From: Uloborus plumipes | Taxonomy: Eukaryota > Arthropoda > Arachnida > Araneae > Uloboridae | Assembly: GCA_038373865.1 (NCBI GenBank) | Contig: JAXGGA010001140.1 | Coordinates: 62,001-126,000, forward strand | Reading direction: 5' to 3' | Length of the DNA: 64,000 bases | Shown here: positions 44,082-56,790 of the stretch, one piece after another | Layout of the letters: every line of letters starts with the position of its first letter | Position numbering within the stretch: the stretch's first letter is position 1 | Position numbers and translations under genes: made by a program | Notes under the pieces: model-generated | Databases searched by the model: none | Told to the model about the DNA's origin: nothing | Seen by the model: the letters and a program-made list of their open reading frames with translations, nothing else

Positions 44082-45493
44082 CACTGCTCGACATTGAAAA
44101 TGCAACACCAAGAAGGAGTGGTCAGAAATTGATGAAATTTGGTAAGAAGACAGAGACAGCATGGAACAATAAGTGAGATTTATTTCAAAATAAATAAGCA
44201 AAATTTAGAGCGAGGACGGCGTCGGCTCAGTAAGAAGTAGGACCACCGCGGACAGCGATGCACGAAGAAACACGTCTAGGCATGGAGTCAATAAGCCTGC
44301 GGATGGTGTCCCGAGGGATGGCACTCCATTCCCTTTCAACCATTTGCCACAGTTCGTCCTCTGAACGAGGCAGTGGCAGGTTCTGCAAACGGCGTCCAAT
44401 CACGTCCCACACATGTTCGATTGGTGACAAGTCAGGAGAGTATGGTGGCCAGGAAAGCATCTGTACACCTCGTAGAGCATGTTGGCTGATTCGAACACTG
44501 TGAGGCCGGGCGTTATCCTGTTGAAAAATTGCATTTGGCAGACCCTGAAGGTAGGGGATTGCCACCGGCCGCAGTACATTATCTACATATCGTTGGGCCG
44601 TCATAGTGCCCCGAATACGAACTAGAGGTGATACGGAATTGTATGCAATAGCGCCCCAAACCATTATGCCACGTTGTCGCGCTGTGGGGCGTTCCACAGT
44701 TACTGCCGGATTCGATCTTTCTCCACGTCGACGCCACACACGTATGCGATGACTATCGCTGGACAAACAGAAGCGGGATTCATCTGAGAACACTACGGTT
44801 TGCCATTCTGCCATCCACATTGCTCTGGTCCGGCACCATTCCAAACGTTGGAGTCTGTGCTGTGAGGTCAATGGCAGTCTTCGTAGCGGGGGCCGTGATT
44901 GCAGGCCACGTGCAACCAGTCGACGGGAAATGGTTCTGGTCGACACAGGAACATCCAGGGTACCTTGCACGTGCTGCAGAATCGACGTACAAGTGACTTG
45001 CGGTCCGCCACAGCTTGTCGGTGAATCCGTCGATCCAAGCGGTCTGACGTCACTCTGGCTGCACCTGCACCCCTCAATGTGGCTACATTTCCTCTTTCCA
45101 ACCATCTCCGACACAGCCGATGTACAGTGCTTGCATCCATCAGCTGCAATTTGACGTATGGAGCAACCTTCCCCTTCTCAGTCCGATCACCATACCCCTT
45201 GTAAAGTCGTCTATATGCTGGAAGTGTCTCCGTTGAGAAAGGCGTGGCATTTCCTCCTATCACACGTATCCTCCGAGACAAAAACCAAATTTCTCCGATA
45301 ATTATTCTGGCAGAAAAACCAACATGAACATAGCCCACTTTTCAACTTCATTCTCTTATATCTTACTTCAAGTGCGTCGGAGAGCAGCGCATTTCATATC
45401 ATTTGCATAACTCAGTGACGTGCGTCTACGGTAAAATTTGCATGACTTTCTGACCACTCCTTCTTGGTGTTGCATTTTCAATGTCGAGCAGTG
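44082..45493 (-). mobile_element. Tc1-like transposon B, 1412 bp, minus strand
   Basis: Perfect 47-bp terminal inverted repeats (44082-44128 and 45447-45493) beginning CACTGCTCGACATTGAAAAT. TA precedes the left end (44080-44081), while TT follows the right end, so one target duplication base has changed. It carries a transposase frame on the minus strand with one frameshift. It is unrelated in its ends to transposon A. Confidence 0.93.
44227..45338 (-). pseudogene. Tc1-like transposase, DD32E spacing, one frameshift
   Basis: Two overlapping minus-strand frames share the gene. 45338 down to about 45000 encodes the N-terminal helix-turn-helix part (MDASTVHRLCRRWLERGNVA and an RVTSDRLDRRI stretch). 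About 45010 down to 44227 encodes the rest, starting with TSILQHVQGTLDVPVSTRTI. The frames join near 44985-45010, where a one-base indel is inferred. The catalytic residues are Asp in FSDESRFCL, Asp in FQQDNARPH (codon 44517-44515) and Glu in SPIEHVWD (44418-44416), with 32 residues between the last two, fewer than the usual 34. The C-terminus ends RVSSCIAVRGGPTSY. It would act on the 47-bp ends, but this copy cannot make a full protein unless the shift is an assembly error. Confidence 0.9.
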
Positions 45494-47400
45494 TTTTTTT
45501 ATTTTGTCTGACTGTTTAATTACTAAAAAAAAAAAAAACTTAGTTCAAATCAAAGTTCATATCTTGAGATACCGCATTTATTTACCTTTATTCTCCACAA
45601 TCAGAATAATTGATGCGTTAAACCGTTTCGATGTTCTTTACGACAGGTAAATGCAGACAAAACTAAAATGGAAACAAGATTTCTTCCTTTAAAAAAACCA
45701 ATGATTTCAAAGGACCACAAATCTTGGTCATGCCATTAAATTTTCATTTTTATGAGAGGCTCTACTCATGTGTCGGAAATCGTAACGTCCAGTGCGCGAG
45801 ATAGAATTGATTTTCTGTGCCCCATTCATTACCTGGTGCAAAACCATCAAGTTTTCACGCTTCGTTAGCTCAATATCTAGCAATTGCTACATTCGCCTCT
45901 TAAACTGAAGATGAGTTTTTTTTCCTCTCTTTTCAACTTTTTTTTCTGGTATTATGGCATTGTCACAGGTTCAGAGCTTTTTATCTGGATATTATAGAGC
46001 AAATGCAGGTCACGTAAACTATATCATTTCTTGAAACATAGAGTTACGACTGAACATTAAGCACTTGCGGGAAAATCGCGCAAAAGCAGTTGGTAGACGA
46101 AAATTATTTGATTTGATTTCTTTTATTTTATTTTCTGTTGTTAGTGCTCTTTGGAGAAGAAGATTCGTATGAAAATAAACCAAATTATTGCATATTATTT
46201 ACAGATAAAATGCGTTTACATTTATTGATGTAAATATCATATATTAGAAAAACATTTTCATAATTGAAAAAAGATTCAGTATATTATTTGTTGCTTTTTA
46301 GGTAGCATTTTATTTTATGTGTAAATGTTGTACGAAACATGCACGATGTGGTTGTTAGCAACGTCTTTTAGCAATTGTTGTGTTGAATGACTAACCAATA
46401 TTTCAGAAGTCAGTTCAAAATTCTAGCTGCATTCTGTGAAATGTTCGTTACATTTTTTATACTCAAAGCGTTAATGTAGCTCTATCCGAATCAGTCAAAC
46501 AATTTTGACGGTGGACGAAACTTCCGACTTTACAATTTTTATATACTGCACGCTGCAGATTGATATTTTATGCAAATACATGCAATTATTTCCTAATAGT
46601 TTCAATTATTCCCGTTTATCTTTAAGTTTGTGTAGAAAAAATTGTAAATAAAAAACATTTGGTTTTCAATGTATTTTAAATCAAAACCATTATTACAAAA
46701 CATAACTATTCATTTTTGACAAGTTCAAACTTCAATGCTTTTGTACTTCTGTTTAAAAATTTTAATGCTAACAGGATTCCTATAAAAATACACCAATATT
46801 CCAACATTTATGATAAGATTTGAAACTTGCAAAAAGGATATTTCATGCTTTACATCAATTTATTTTGCTTTTTATGTTATGAGTTAAGAGCTGCAGAGCA
46901 AGAGTAAATAAATTAATAAGCAACTAAAAAAGGATTAAAATTTATGAAATAAGCATTGATTTAGTCTATTGAAAAAACGGATAAAACGCAAGAATGTTCC
47001 TTGCATCCATTGTAACTTTTTTGTAACTATTGCTTATGTTTTTTAAATTCAACTTTTCCTAGGATTACAGTAAAAGAACATACGAATGACACCTAGATCA
47101 GAAATCACGAAAGAGTGTAGAGAATCACGTGGGGCAAATGGAAAGAACGACTTTTTATCCTTCCCTCTCTTTTTGGTAAATTGTGATTTGTCCTTTGTGT
47201 CATTTTACTTTGTGAGATTAACTGGGTATAAAAAAATTAGAATATAAATGTAACCCAACTGTGCCCCCCCCCCCAATATGCATAAGAGAGCTTTTTTGAT
47301 GAAAAATGATTGCAATTTATAAGTAATTTTCCTCTATTGTTTTTGTTGTTCTTTTTTACCAACTGGCTCGCAATTTGGGGTGCTCTGCTTCATTTTTTCA
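45494..47400. other. No gene or repeat recognised
   Basis: AT-rich; poly-A near 45527-45538; a C10 run near 47264. Confidence 0.5.
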
Positions 47401-47416
47401 ACTGCACCATAATTTG

Positions 47417-47662
47417 TTTTTAAGTCCCACTTCCACAGCGCACATATGCATCCTGTACAGCACCCATTTATAGGGTATGCAACCATTCACAGCACAAAAC
47501 ACATTCACACAAAGAAAGGACAAGGACAAGAGAGCAATCCCATCCATGACCAAGCTGAGATTCAAACCCGGAATCACTCTATCCGTAGTCAGACTTCTCC
47601 GATCTCTTGAAAAAGGTGGCCACTTTCCCCCGTTAAACCTATATTAAAAAAAAAAAAAAAAA
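47417..47662 (-). mobile_element. tRNA-derived SINE, second family member (probable)
   Basis: On the minus strand a B-box-like GGGTTTGAATC (47569-47559) and a tRNA-like head ending near 47625 (GTGGCCAC) resemble the SINE at 12959-13259. Imperfect 16-bp repeats flank it: ACTGCACCATAATTTG (47401-47416) and ACTGCACCACAATTGG (47663-47678), 14 of 16 identical. By promoter orientation the A-rich tail should be at the left, where only a short run (AAAAACAAA on the minus strand) exists. An 18-A run sits instead at the right side (about 47646-47663), so orientation is not fully settled. Confidence 0.55.
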
Positions 47663-47676
47663 ACTGCACCACAATT

Positions 47677-47830
47677 GGAAAATCTCTAATAACTGGACTT
47701 CTATAAAAGTGTTTACATTAAAACAGCAACTGCAGTAATGATATAAAATCTCTAGTAAACTGGACTTCCATAAAAGCTTTTACAATAAAATAGCAACTGC
47801 AGTATTACTAGAATATCTTCAGTAAACTGG
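47677..47830. repeat. Two and a half tandem copies of a 68-bp unit
   Basis: Units share ATCTCTARTAAACTGGACTT, then ATAAAAG and AGCAACTGCAGTA, starting near 47682, 47748 and (partial) 47815. Confidence 0.7.
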
Positions 47831-49199
47831 ACTTACTGTCTGATTTTCTTAGGTTAAGCCTCTCGTGTATTTACGCATGTGTCAGGTCTTCCAAAATAGG
47901 GGTGATAGGTAAGATAACAACAAGAGGAAGAATAATAAGAAGCATTTTGAGCCGTACCAAGCAACGTAGAACGATGCTAATTTCAAATGCATAGTTTAGT
48001 TGAATGTGTCGAAAGGATAAAAAATTCAAGTTCTAAATTGAAAACTTCGGAAAGTTCCCATCCACAACCCATCACCCCTCAAGTGGAATCGTTCGCGAGT
48101 GCTAGGCGCGGTTTTCATGGACGGGCAGTATATTAAGTTTTCTAATAAAGGTGCAGCTTACTTTTTCTTTTGCAACGCTGTCAATTTTACTTAAAACATT
48201 ATTGTATTGTGTTGCTAGAAAAGTTTTTGCTATCCCTGTTCCCTAGAGGTATTCTAGTAGTAATGCAGGCAGTATTTTACAACGAACATTTTGGGTTGAA
48301 AAAATTTAAAACATAACATGCAGTATCAAAAAATCACTAGACGTTGTTAATAAGATAACTTACGTAAAAATATATATATATATACGTCGGAAGTTCTACT
48401 TCTAGTTTTAAAACTGAAGCAATATATCTCGATGAATAATTTTGCTTCTAGATAATACAACATCGATTATCACCTCAATATATTGTTGATTAACTGTCAA
48501 ATATAATGCTCCATGTATGAGTACATTACTATTTGGGAGATGTTCCCATTTAACTGTTATCACGAAAACTTTTGTCAGAGTGCACTTATCATTTCAGCGT
48601 GAATAATTATATTCAAGTGAAGCATGCAGCTTGAAGTGATCGAACAGACAAAGAGAAGAAAAATAACGAAGATATTGATTCACTTCTAAGGGGTTGAAGA
48701 GGCTTTCAAACTATCGTTCGAACTTAGTATCCCTTCATAAGAAGGAAACTTTTATTTAATCCATTAGCCAATACTTTGTGTCCATAAAAGTTATGTGTAC
48801 CCAGCAAAATAACTGATTCGGTAAAGCTCGATTTAGAATGTAAGCTGTTACTTAGAATGTTTAAAGGTAAACGCGCTGAGCTGATTAGAATGAAGCAGTT
48901 TGGATCGGAATATTATCCTTTCGAGCGCCACTGATTGAAATAAAGCTCTATTAAATTATGCATAAACAAATAAATTATGATCAAACGAATGAATGCCTGA
49001 TGAATACCTGATTAGCATCATTTACCATAGGCCTGATCAAAGATAACCACTGATTAACTAACTAAAGGATTCCTTTTTTCTGGAATTTCGGTGACCGTGA
49101 CGAGACCCACTACTTCACAGTGTCCTTGAGTTTGCCGTCCAAAATGAAGCTCTTCCATTTCAGGTGCTTTATATAAGAACCTAACTTACAGAAACCGCA
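47831..49199. other. No gene or repeat recognised
   Basis: AT-rich spacer; a short (TA)n near 48370-48384. Confidence 0.5.
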
Positions 49200-49467
49200 A
49201 AGTGTATTATACTGCACTACTGTATTATACTGTAAAAACAACAGTATAATACTGGTGACACAGCTCTTGTTTAAAACTGTAAAATGCACAGTAATAAAGT
49301 GTGAAACTAGCAGTTTTACAGTTTAACATTGTAAACTAGCAATTTTACAGTTTATTACTGTAAACTAGCAATTTTAGTTTACTACTGTAAAATTAGATAT
49401 TTTACAGTCGATTGCTGTAAAATTAGCTGTGTTATACTGTAAACACAATGCCTATTTTTTTGCAGTG
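49200..49467. mobile_element. Palindrome-array MITE (ACTGTAAAATT family), copy 2
   Basis: Same building blocks as the copies at 24.0 and 61.0 kb: ACAACAGTATAATACTGG near 49239, TTTAAAACTGTAAAATGCAC near 49271, then repeated CTGTAAACTAGCAATTTTAC units. The right end TTTGCAGTG is followed by TA (49468-49469), matching the CACTGCAAA terminus. The left end is less clear. Confidence 0.7.
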
Positions 49468-49599
49468 TAAGGCATAAGAAACCGATGATGATCTTAGATA
49501 AAACTTCTAAAAACTTAAATTTTAAAATGTTGGGAACAAAAACCTGATAAAACTTGATTCCAAGTATCCGAAAATAGATTTATTTGCTTCTTAGCCAAG

Positions 49600-49790
49600 T
49601 TCTGAGCTACAAGAACTCCACAAGTAGGTCCATTAGACACCATACGGGACGAAATACTGGCAGATCATATATATAATCGTTAGTTCCTTCACCGGTTGAG
49701 ATAATGATAGCCATCTCTTTCCCAAAATCTTCTTTCTCTTTCTCCTATACGTTCTTCTTTCATAAAAAGCAGAAAACTTTTTTATGATGG
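49600..49790 (+). repeat. Dispersed repeat family D, copy 3
   Basis: GGTCCATTAGACACCATACG, then TAATCGTTAGTTC and GATAATGATAGCCATC, follow the order of the copies at 25.1 and 39.85 kb. It begins 130 bp after a palindrome-array MITE, as copy 1 begins about 750 bp after one. Confidence 0.55.
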
Positions 49791-52700
49791 ATCATATCGA
49801 TTTCCTGGAAGAAAAGAATCAGAAGTTCTGGATTTTTTTCTCTCCTTTTCGTACTTTTACGAAGTGTGAAACTTAGATTTATACATGAATATGTATAGCT
49901 ACAGAAGAAATATGTTAGTTTAATAGATTATAAAACTCAAAATTGAGAGCACTTTTCTTTTTTTTTTAAAGTTTAACTAGCTAAAGATTTATTGAAAGTC
50001 CAGTAAGTGTTAACTACTGTACTTTCAACTTAATACTTTCTTCATACGAAAAAAAAAGAAATTGAAACCCCAATATTGTTCTTCATTGTATGTTTAATAG
50101 CTGAAATTCCAATTTTAATTTAGAAATCTGCATCTCTAATCATTTTTTTTTTACTTAAAAAATAAAATTCAGGAGGCTCTTGATTTTTTCCCCACTGCTT
50201 AAAATTTACTTTCTGATGATCCCATCAGTTTATTCTTCTCTCATAAATTAGTAATAATTACGTAGCCCTTGTTTCTAAGAAAAGCATTCTTTTTTTTAAA
50301 ATCAGGAATCTCTAAAGTTCTTCTAAACATACACATTATGAAATTTTAAAAAGAGATCCGTAACTAGTGAGAGTATTTACTAATAGCGCTTGAGGCGAAC
50401 CATAATGTGCCACTGCAATTAACAGGACCTGGGCAAGATACAGAAGGCATAGAGATATAAAAGAGAAATATTTTTAATTTGGCATGAAGTACTTTTGTTC
50501 CAAAATGCGTATTTTCACAGTAATTAATTTTATTTTTCCCCTAACTTTATGCTATCTTCATATGTAAATTTACAAGTTAAAGCAGTATTAGTATAGATAA
50601 TAATAAAAAATATCGAAATAAAATAAATTCGCGTTTTTTAACAAATGCCGTAAAACGTTCGTTCAGCAAAGCTTACATCCGTATTATATAAAATCAATAT
50701 AAGATACCATCAATATAATAAGTCAGCCAACCAATTACGTTTCTAATAGAATAACGGACGGTTAAAAATGGAGAAAAAACTTAGTAACTTTGAGCGACCT
50801 TTGACTTTTGGGACAAGAAGCAACAAAAAGTATTTATCCCCTAACAGTTTGGGTGGGTTTAGTAGACACTGAACATTTGTAACTGTCTTGATTCACTCTG
50901 TAGGGAAAAGTATTTGCAAAGGTAAATCGGTATGCTTTTCTATAGGAAAAAAAATCCAAGTTTGACCATCAAAAACTTGAAGATTTTTTAAATATTAAAT
51001 GAAAAAATTAAACAAAGTAGAAAACTCGTGCCTAATAACTTTACTTAAAGATCCAATCCCGAAAATTTTAGCAAAATCGAAAATGCGGGCTATTCAGCCT
51101 GCCTGACTTTTACCAGAACTAGCTCTTAATAACTATCTGAATGAACACCCTAAAGTAGCTTATTCCTCTAGCATTGAACTAAAATACTTTCTCGTTCTAA
51201 CCCTTTTTGTTTGTAAGTAACAAGTATTTTAACATAGCAGTATATTCTAAAACACCAAAGCTATAACAGCATGTTTTTTCTTTTTTTTCATGTCTTCGCG
51301 TATTTTGTTATTTTTAAAACAAAAATGTACTTAAGATATGAAATTACAATACGTAACAACTATTAAAACAAATAAACATTGTTTTATTTTTTTTCAACGT
51401 GTTTAGTACGATGATTTTATTTTTTAAAGCATATTAGCACCTTATATTATATCTATGTTTCAATGATCATGAATTAAGCATTGCCTTTAGTCCTTGTAAT
51501 ATGTTAACTATAAGCACGTGAAAGACATCCTTATAAATACATTTTATAATCTTTTACCTTTAACAACACTTAATTCAGCGGAAACTTGGCAATGACATGA
51601 ACATGTACTGTTTAAAATGGTTAACATCTTTCGTAGCACATTGCCTTTGACAGATGTAATTTTTAAAGAATATGTAGCAACAATCAAGTTTTCCAGTTTT
51701 GTACAAGAGTTAAACTTACAGTAACGAACATTTGCTGAATACTAATACTTAAATCCGTCATAATGGAAATGATGCTTAACTATAAGATGTGAATTGTTTT
51801 TAGTAGTTTAGAGGACACAATAGTGTTATCACTGATAATGAATTCGTAGATTTTGTGAAGGTAATTATTTTCATGTTATTTCTATCACGTTATTCATAGA
51901 AATAGAACCGTCAAATAAATTTTACTTCAAGAAATGTATGGAATAATACTTTTCAATTTATTCGTACAAGTACTACATTCAAATTTTCCAATTCTGATAT
52001 CCTCAAATCTGCTTTGTTTCAAGGTTTATGTCATTTCGATCTCTTTCTTTTTTCTAAGAAAAGTAATATAATTTAAGACTGAATTAACTCATGTTGTGCG
52101 TAACTTAATTTAACGCTATTTAATATACAATACTTACCTTTGTTTAAATCTACTATCTTTGGCAATTTTAAACAAAACAAGTTGCATTCAAATGTAAGTT
52201 TAAATTTATGCAAGACAATACAATATCTTACAATAAATATAAAGTAAATCTCAAGCTGCGTGAAATGTATCAAGTATTTAAATAAGGGATTAATTAGAAT
52301 GTACAAAAGCAGACATTTCCCCAAAATCTTAAACCTAACCTTTTCAAGCAAATATTGTTCAAAATTTAATATTTAGCTAGATATTCCGTAAACATGGTTA
52401 ATAGTAATTAAATTTAGAAAGAGTTACTTAAGATACATACATAAATACTTGCTTCATTATTTTATAATGAACATGAGTTTTAAACGTACCACAATTGTGA
52501 AATACGTCGGAAAATAAAAGCTCACTTATTGTTTGGGGCCTATACCTTTAATATGTGCTCCTTATTTCTTCAAATACATAGCAATTGATTACCTGAAGGA
52601 AAAAAAATTAAATGATTGAAAAACGCAGCGAACAGCTTTTAACAGCATATTTAGAAAAGTTAAGACAGATTATAGTTACATGTATGGTTTGTTAAACTAA

Positions 52701-55519
52701 AGTATTTTGTATTTTTTACTGTATATTTTCGTCGCATTTAAGAAATACAGTAAGTATATAGTTATTACCAATTAGTTCTAGGTAAATATTAAGTTTGTAA
52801 ATACATGTATTAAAAATTTAAAAAAAAAAACATAACCAGAAAAATGCAGTTGATAAAAGCAATAACCAGCAGCACATTTAACACCACATTTATTTCCACA
52901 TTTAAAATATTTTTAATATAATCAAAATTGCGTATCTCATTTATTATTCAGGTTCTTATCAAAAACTAATGCCATCACATAACCAATTCAATTTAATAAC
53001 ACAGAACAGCAAATCAATTCTTCCGCACTGTTAATGGCGCTCCAATGCACTAAATAACCAAGTTCAGAACTAGCTTCCTCCGTATCAATGAAATCAGATA
53101 TGAGTTGTTGCAGTTTTGTGGCCTTCTGTTGGAAAATCGTTGCCAGAAAAGAGACGATCCTATTACCACGTATCGCGGGAGCATCCTTTCGTAATATCCT
53201 TTATCACTTGCTAGCATCTACTTAAATCCTCCGGATATAGTTTTGCAGACAGGGACGAAATGTAGAACGGAATCGAATCTCATAATGAGATCTCAGCTTT
53301 TCCTCTGCAACGAAAAATAGTAATTGGCATGTCATTTTCTGCTAAAGATTTAAGCTATTTTCGATAAAACTTTTAAGTAATGTTTTTAAAGTTTGAAGTC
53401 ACTGTAGAAGATTTAGTTTTTGCTTAAGATGTTTACATTACCGTAATTTTCGTTGGGTCGTTTTTTGTAGGAACATATTAACTAGTTGTCAAAGTGATAT
53501 TTTCATAGAAGATAGATTTCGAAACTGAATCGCAAAGTAAGTAAATTGTGTTTCGTTAGATTCCAACTATAGAACAAAATCAATAAAAAGAGCTGCTGTT
53601 TTTTGATTTTGATTTAATTTGTTGACTTGGTTTTTCTTCGGTTAATATGATTAAACGTTTGCTTTACGATGACCATGAGTCTTTCATTCATACATTAATT
53701 TATTTCTGCATGATAGAGTTTTTTTTGTTGAATTGCACTATGTATAATGATGTATGTTCTCATCAATAACTTTCAGCTCAAAAAAAAAATCCAAAAGTAT
53801 ATTTACTTGAGTATGTAATTATTTATAAAACAAAAATATTAGATCGTTTCATTTAAAGTTACATTCAATTAATTTATCTGTTGAAAGTTTTATTTATCAC
53901 TATATTTTAAAAAATATTTATTCACAAGAGATTTACATGACAATTCTATTCACAATAGATATACATGATAATTCATTCGTTTTTGGGCTTATCGTCCTCA
54001 GTTTAGCTCAGTAGCAGAACTATTTATGTCCCCACATAATTTTTAACATATTCTTATTAAAGGAACTTTGACAGATTACGCAGTTGATGACTTTTAATCT
54101 GATAGTTACATGAACAGATATGTTAATTAAACAAGATATCCGACTTTTAAACCTTAACAAGGCAGATTAATCATGAACAAAAAAAATCATATACTATTCA
54201 GTAACTTAACTACCCTGCCTAACATTTTGAAAGGTTAACTTTAATGACATGCAATTAAAAAAAAACACACTATTCAAAGGATTAATTTACAAATATTTTT
54301 ATTTTATTGTAATTAAACCGAATACCTTTCAATGCTTTGAAAAATATGTCACTACCTCAGAGAATCAGCAAGACATCTATATCCAGGTATTAACAGTTAA
54401 GATATCGCACATTTGCTTTGAAGCAATTAACTATATCTGTTAGCGTCTAATAAGAAACTTCCCCAGTCATAATACTCAATTATTGTAAAGGATTGAAAAA
54501 TTGAGCTACTCTGCTATGATCATAATATTTAATATGTTTTTTTCATTATGCCTAAAGAACCAGCTAACATAAAATAATAACGTCGTACTTCAAGTGATTA
54601 TTGAACTTTTAGCTCCGAAACTCTCGAAAAAACAGTACTTTTGAGTTGGCAATAGCATAAAGTTTGTGCGTGCATCGAAAAATCAGAAACTTTGAAGACA
54701 GTATGACATACGCTTTCAGTAATTAATGGCAAATCATCAGAAAGCCAATACCGCATCATTAATTAATATATAGTCTACAATCTTAACTATTATCTTACCT
54801 TTCTCTGTAACTCCAGAGTTGTATTAAGTCCTTATAAACGGTTACAGTAGGATTTAATTGTAGTATTGCTATCGCTTTGGCAGTAAAGTTAACGGATCTT
54901 ACATATACGAAGCAGGTCTCATCCCCTAGATAATTGCCTTTTTAACAGTATAAGCTAGGCAAGATGCAGATGTGTAATATTGGCCGATATTTTAACTTTA
55001 TTTTGATTTTCTCTAGGGATTCCGCGCGTTCAGGCGGTGCAAAACTCTAAAGTTATAAACATGAAATTTAAGTCACTTAGCCACAACGTCATTCAATCCA
55101 AATTGTTGTCACATCCAAGTAGTATACTGTAGTGTTTAGGGGATATGATTATTAACTTTTGAACCAGTTTTACTTCTTTTTGAAAAGAAAAATGTGCCAG
55201 TCAAGAAGATTATACTTTCGTACAAATTCCCCTTATTACATGCCTATTAACAAAACTGCTAACAGTGTAAAAGAGAAAAATCGACATATTCCTAATAACC
55301 ACAAAGGGAGTTATTCATTTTATTTATTTTCCGATAATATACACGGCTGAATATCAAGAAAAGTGCTAATTTAAGTCACAAATGAATTTCCCAAGCACTT
55401 CAAAATAAAAACAAAAAAATTTTATATTTTCATACTGCAAACTTTGTCGCACATACAATATATAACAACATTTTTAGACTTTGTTTTAATTCGTGACAGT
55501 AGAACTATTTTTATTGCTT
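49791..55519. other. Long AT-rich stretch without recognised genes or repeats
   Basis: No frame longer than 92 codons; those present lack domains and are isoleucine/leucine/phenylalanine-rich as expected of AT-rich DNA. A slightly GC-richer patch near 53020-53300 has no coding signal I can identify. Confidence 0.5.
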
Positions 55520-56790
55520 CAATATCATGTCGGCAGCGCGTCACACATTCGAGTCGCAAATTTTAAAAAAATCCTGTGGATTGTAAAACATCGCAGCAGA
55601 AACATATACTGAAAGAAATAACGTATTTCATGTTCGTCTATGAAGATTAACTCTTGTGTTTTAGATAAAATGAATTTACATACATAAAAAAATGCGATTT
55701 CTGCTTGTCACAAGTTTTCAAACATGACGAAAGAGCAAACTTCCGCGATGACAAAAAATTCAAGACAAAAAATTTTTTGGTATTAATAAAGTACGATGGG
55801 TTAAGCCCTAATATATGATGTTTAAGTTTCGATCAAAAGTTTTCATTTCAGTTGCATTAAATTACAGGTAAGATTAGTTCAAGCTTGACTTTTCTGTTTC
55901 TACCAAATGAAACGTCATGTCGGCAGCGGAAATTAAGACACAAAATAAATTAATTTTTCAATCTATTTTTCAGAGTGGAAAATAAACCTATTGCCATGAA
56001 CATAATAAGGGGTTTTTATTCTCGAATCTTTAATTAGGAATTTTTAGCCATCATATTGCAGGAAATTTGTAATGTCGGCAGCGTCGAAGTAGAAGATATT
56101 TGATACGGAACTGCTGCGTGCGTTACCGATGTTTTTTCGCAATTCTTTCATCCATGTTATGAGTTTGTTGAGTTTAGTTTTAAAGGGCAAAGATAAATTC
56201 AAGTGCATTGTTTTTCCTGCCAAATTTTCCCATTATTGGAAGCAGTTTATTTATTGTTTTTTTAAATGCTTCAAAAACATTAATTTTTTCTCAAAATTTA
56301 AATTTTCAAACAAAACTATTGCAATTTTGTACCCTCTTTTCTTTTACATTAATATATTTAGACCTTTGTTCGTAACTACTGCACCCAAAAATATAATTTT
56401 GTTTTAAAATGGAAAACTTACGAACATTTTAGTGAAAATCATCCTCCCCGGCCAAACTCTGACTGTCCTGAATTAATTTCGTTTTTTAAGATTGTGTGAA
56501 GAATTTTACTTTATTTTTATTTTTTTTAATTTTGAACCCATTTTTCTGTTTGAAAAAAACTTTGTCGCAGTTATTTAAACTTTAACTAACTTTTAATTAG
56601 TCTATTATTTCATTTATGAAACAAAAAAGCGTTCAGGCTGCGTAAATATTATTATATTCTAAGTAATAATTATTTTCTTTTTAAACATAATAGGCAGTGA
56701 AAGCGTTTACTTTTGACCACTAAGTGTGAAATCTGTAATATTTGTCAAATCGGTAGCATTCTCACCATGTCGGTAACGCTCAAAGACAAC
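55520..56790. repeat. Non-coding tract reiterating ATGTCGGCAGCG
   Basis: ATGTCGGCAGCG occurs exactly at 55527-55538, 55917-55928 and 56072-56083. A variant ATGTCGGTAACGC is at 56767-56779 and an inverted GCGTTACCGAT at 56120-56130. The intervening DNA is ordinary AT-rich sequence, so the words stand out. No terminal inverted repeats or GGGTCATTCCA head were found, and the borders are only those of the motif occurrences. Confidence 0.45.
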
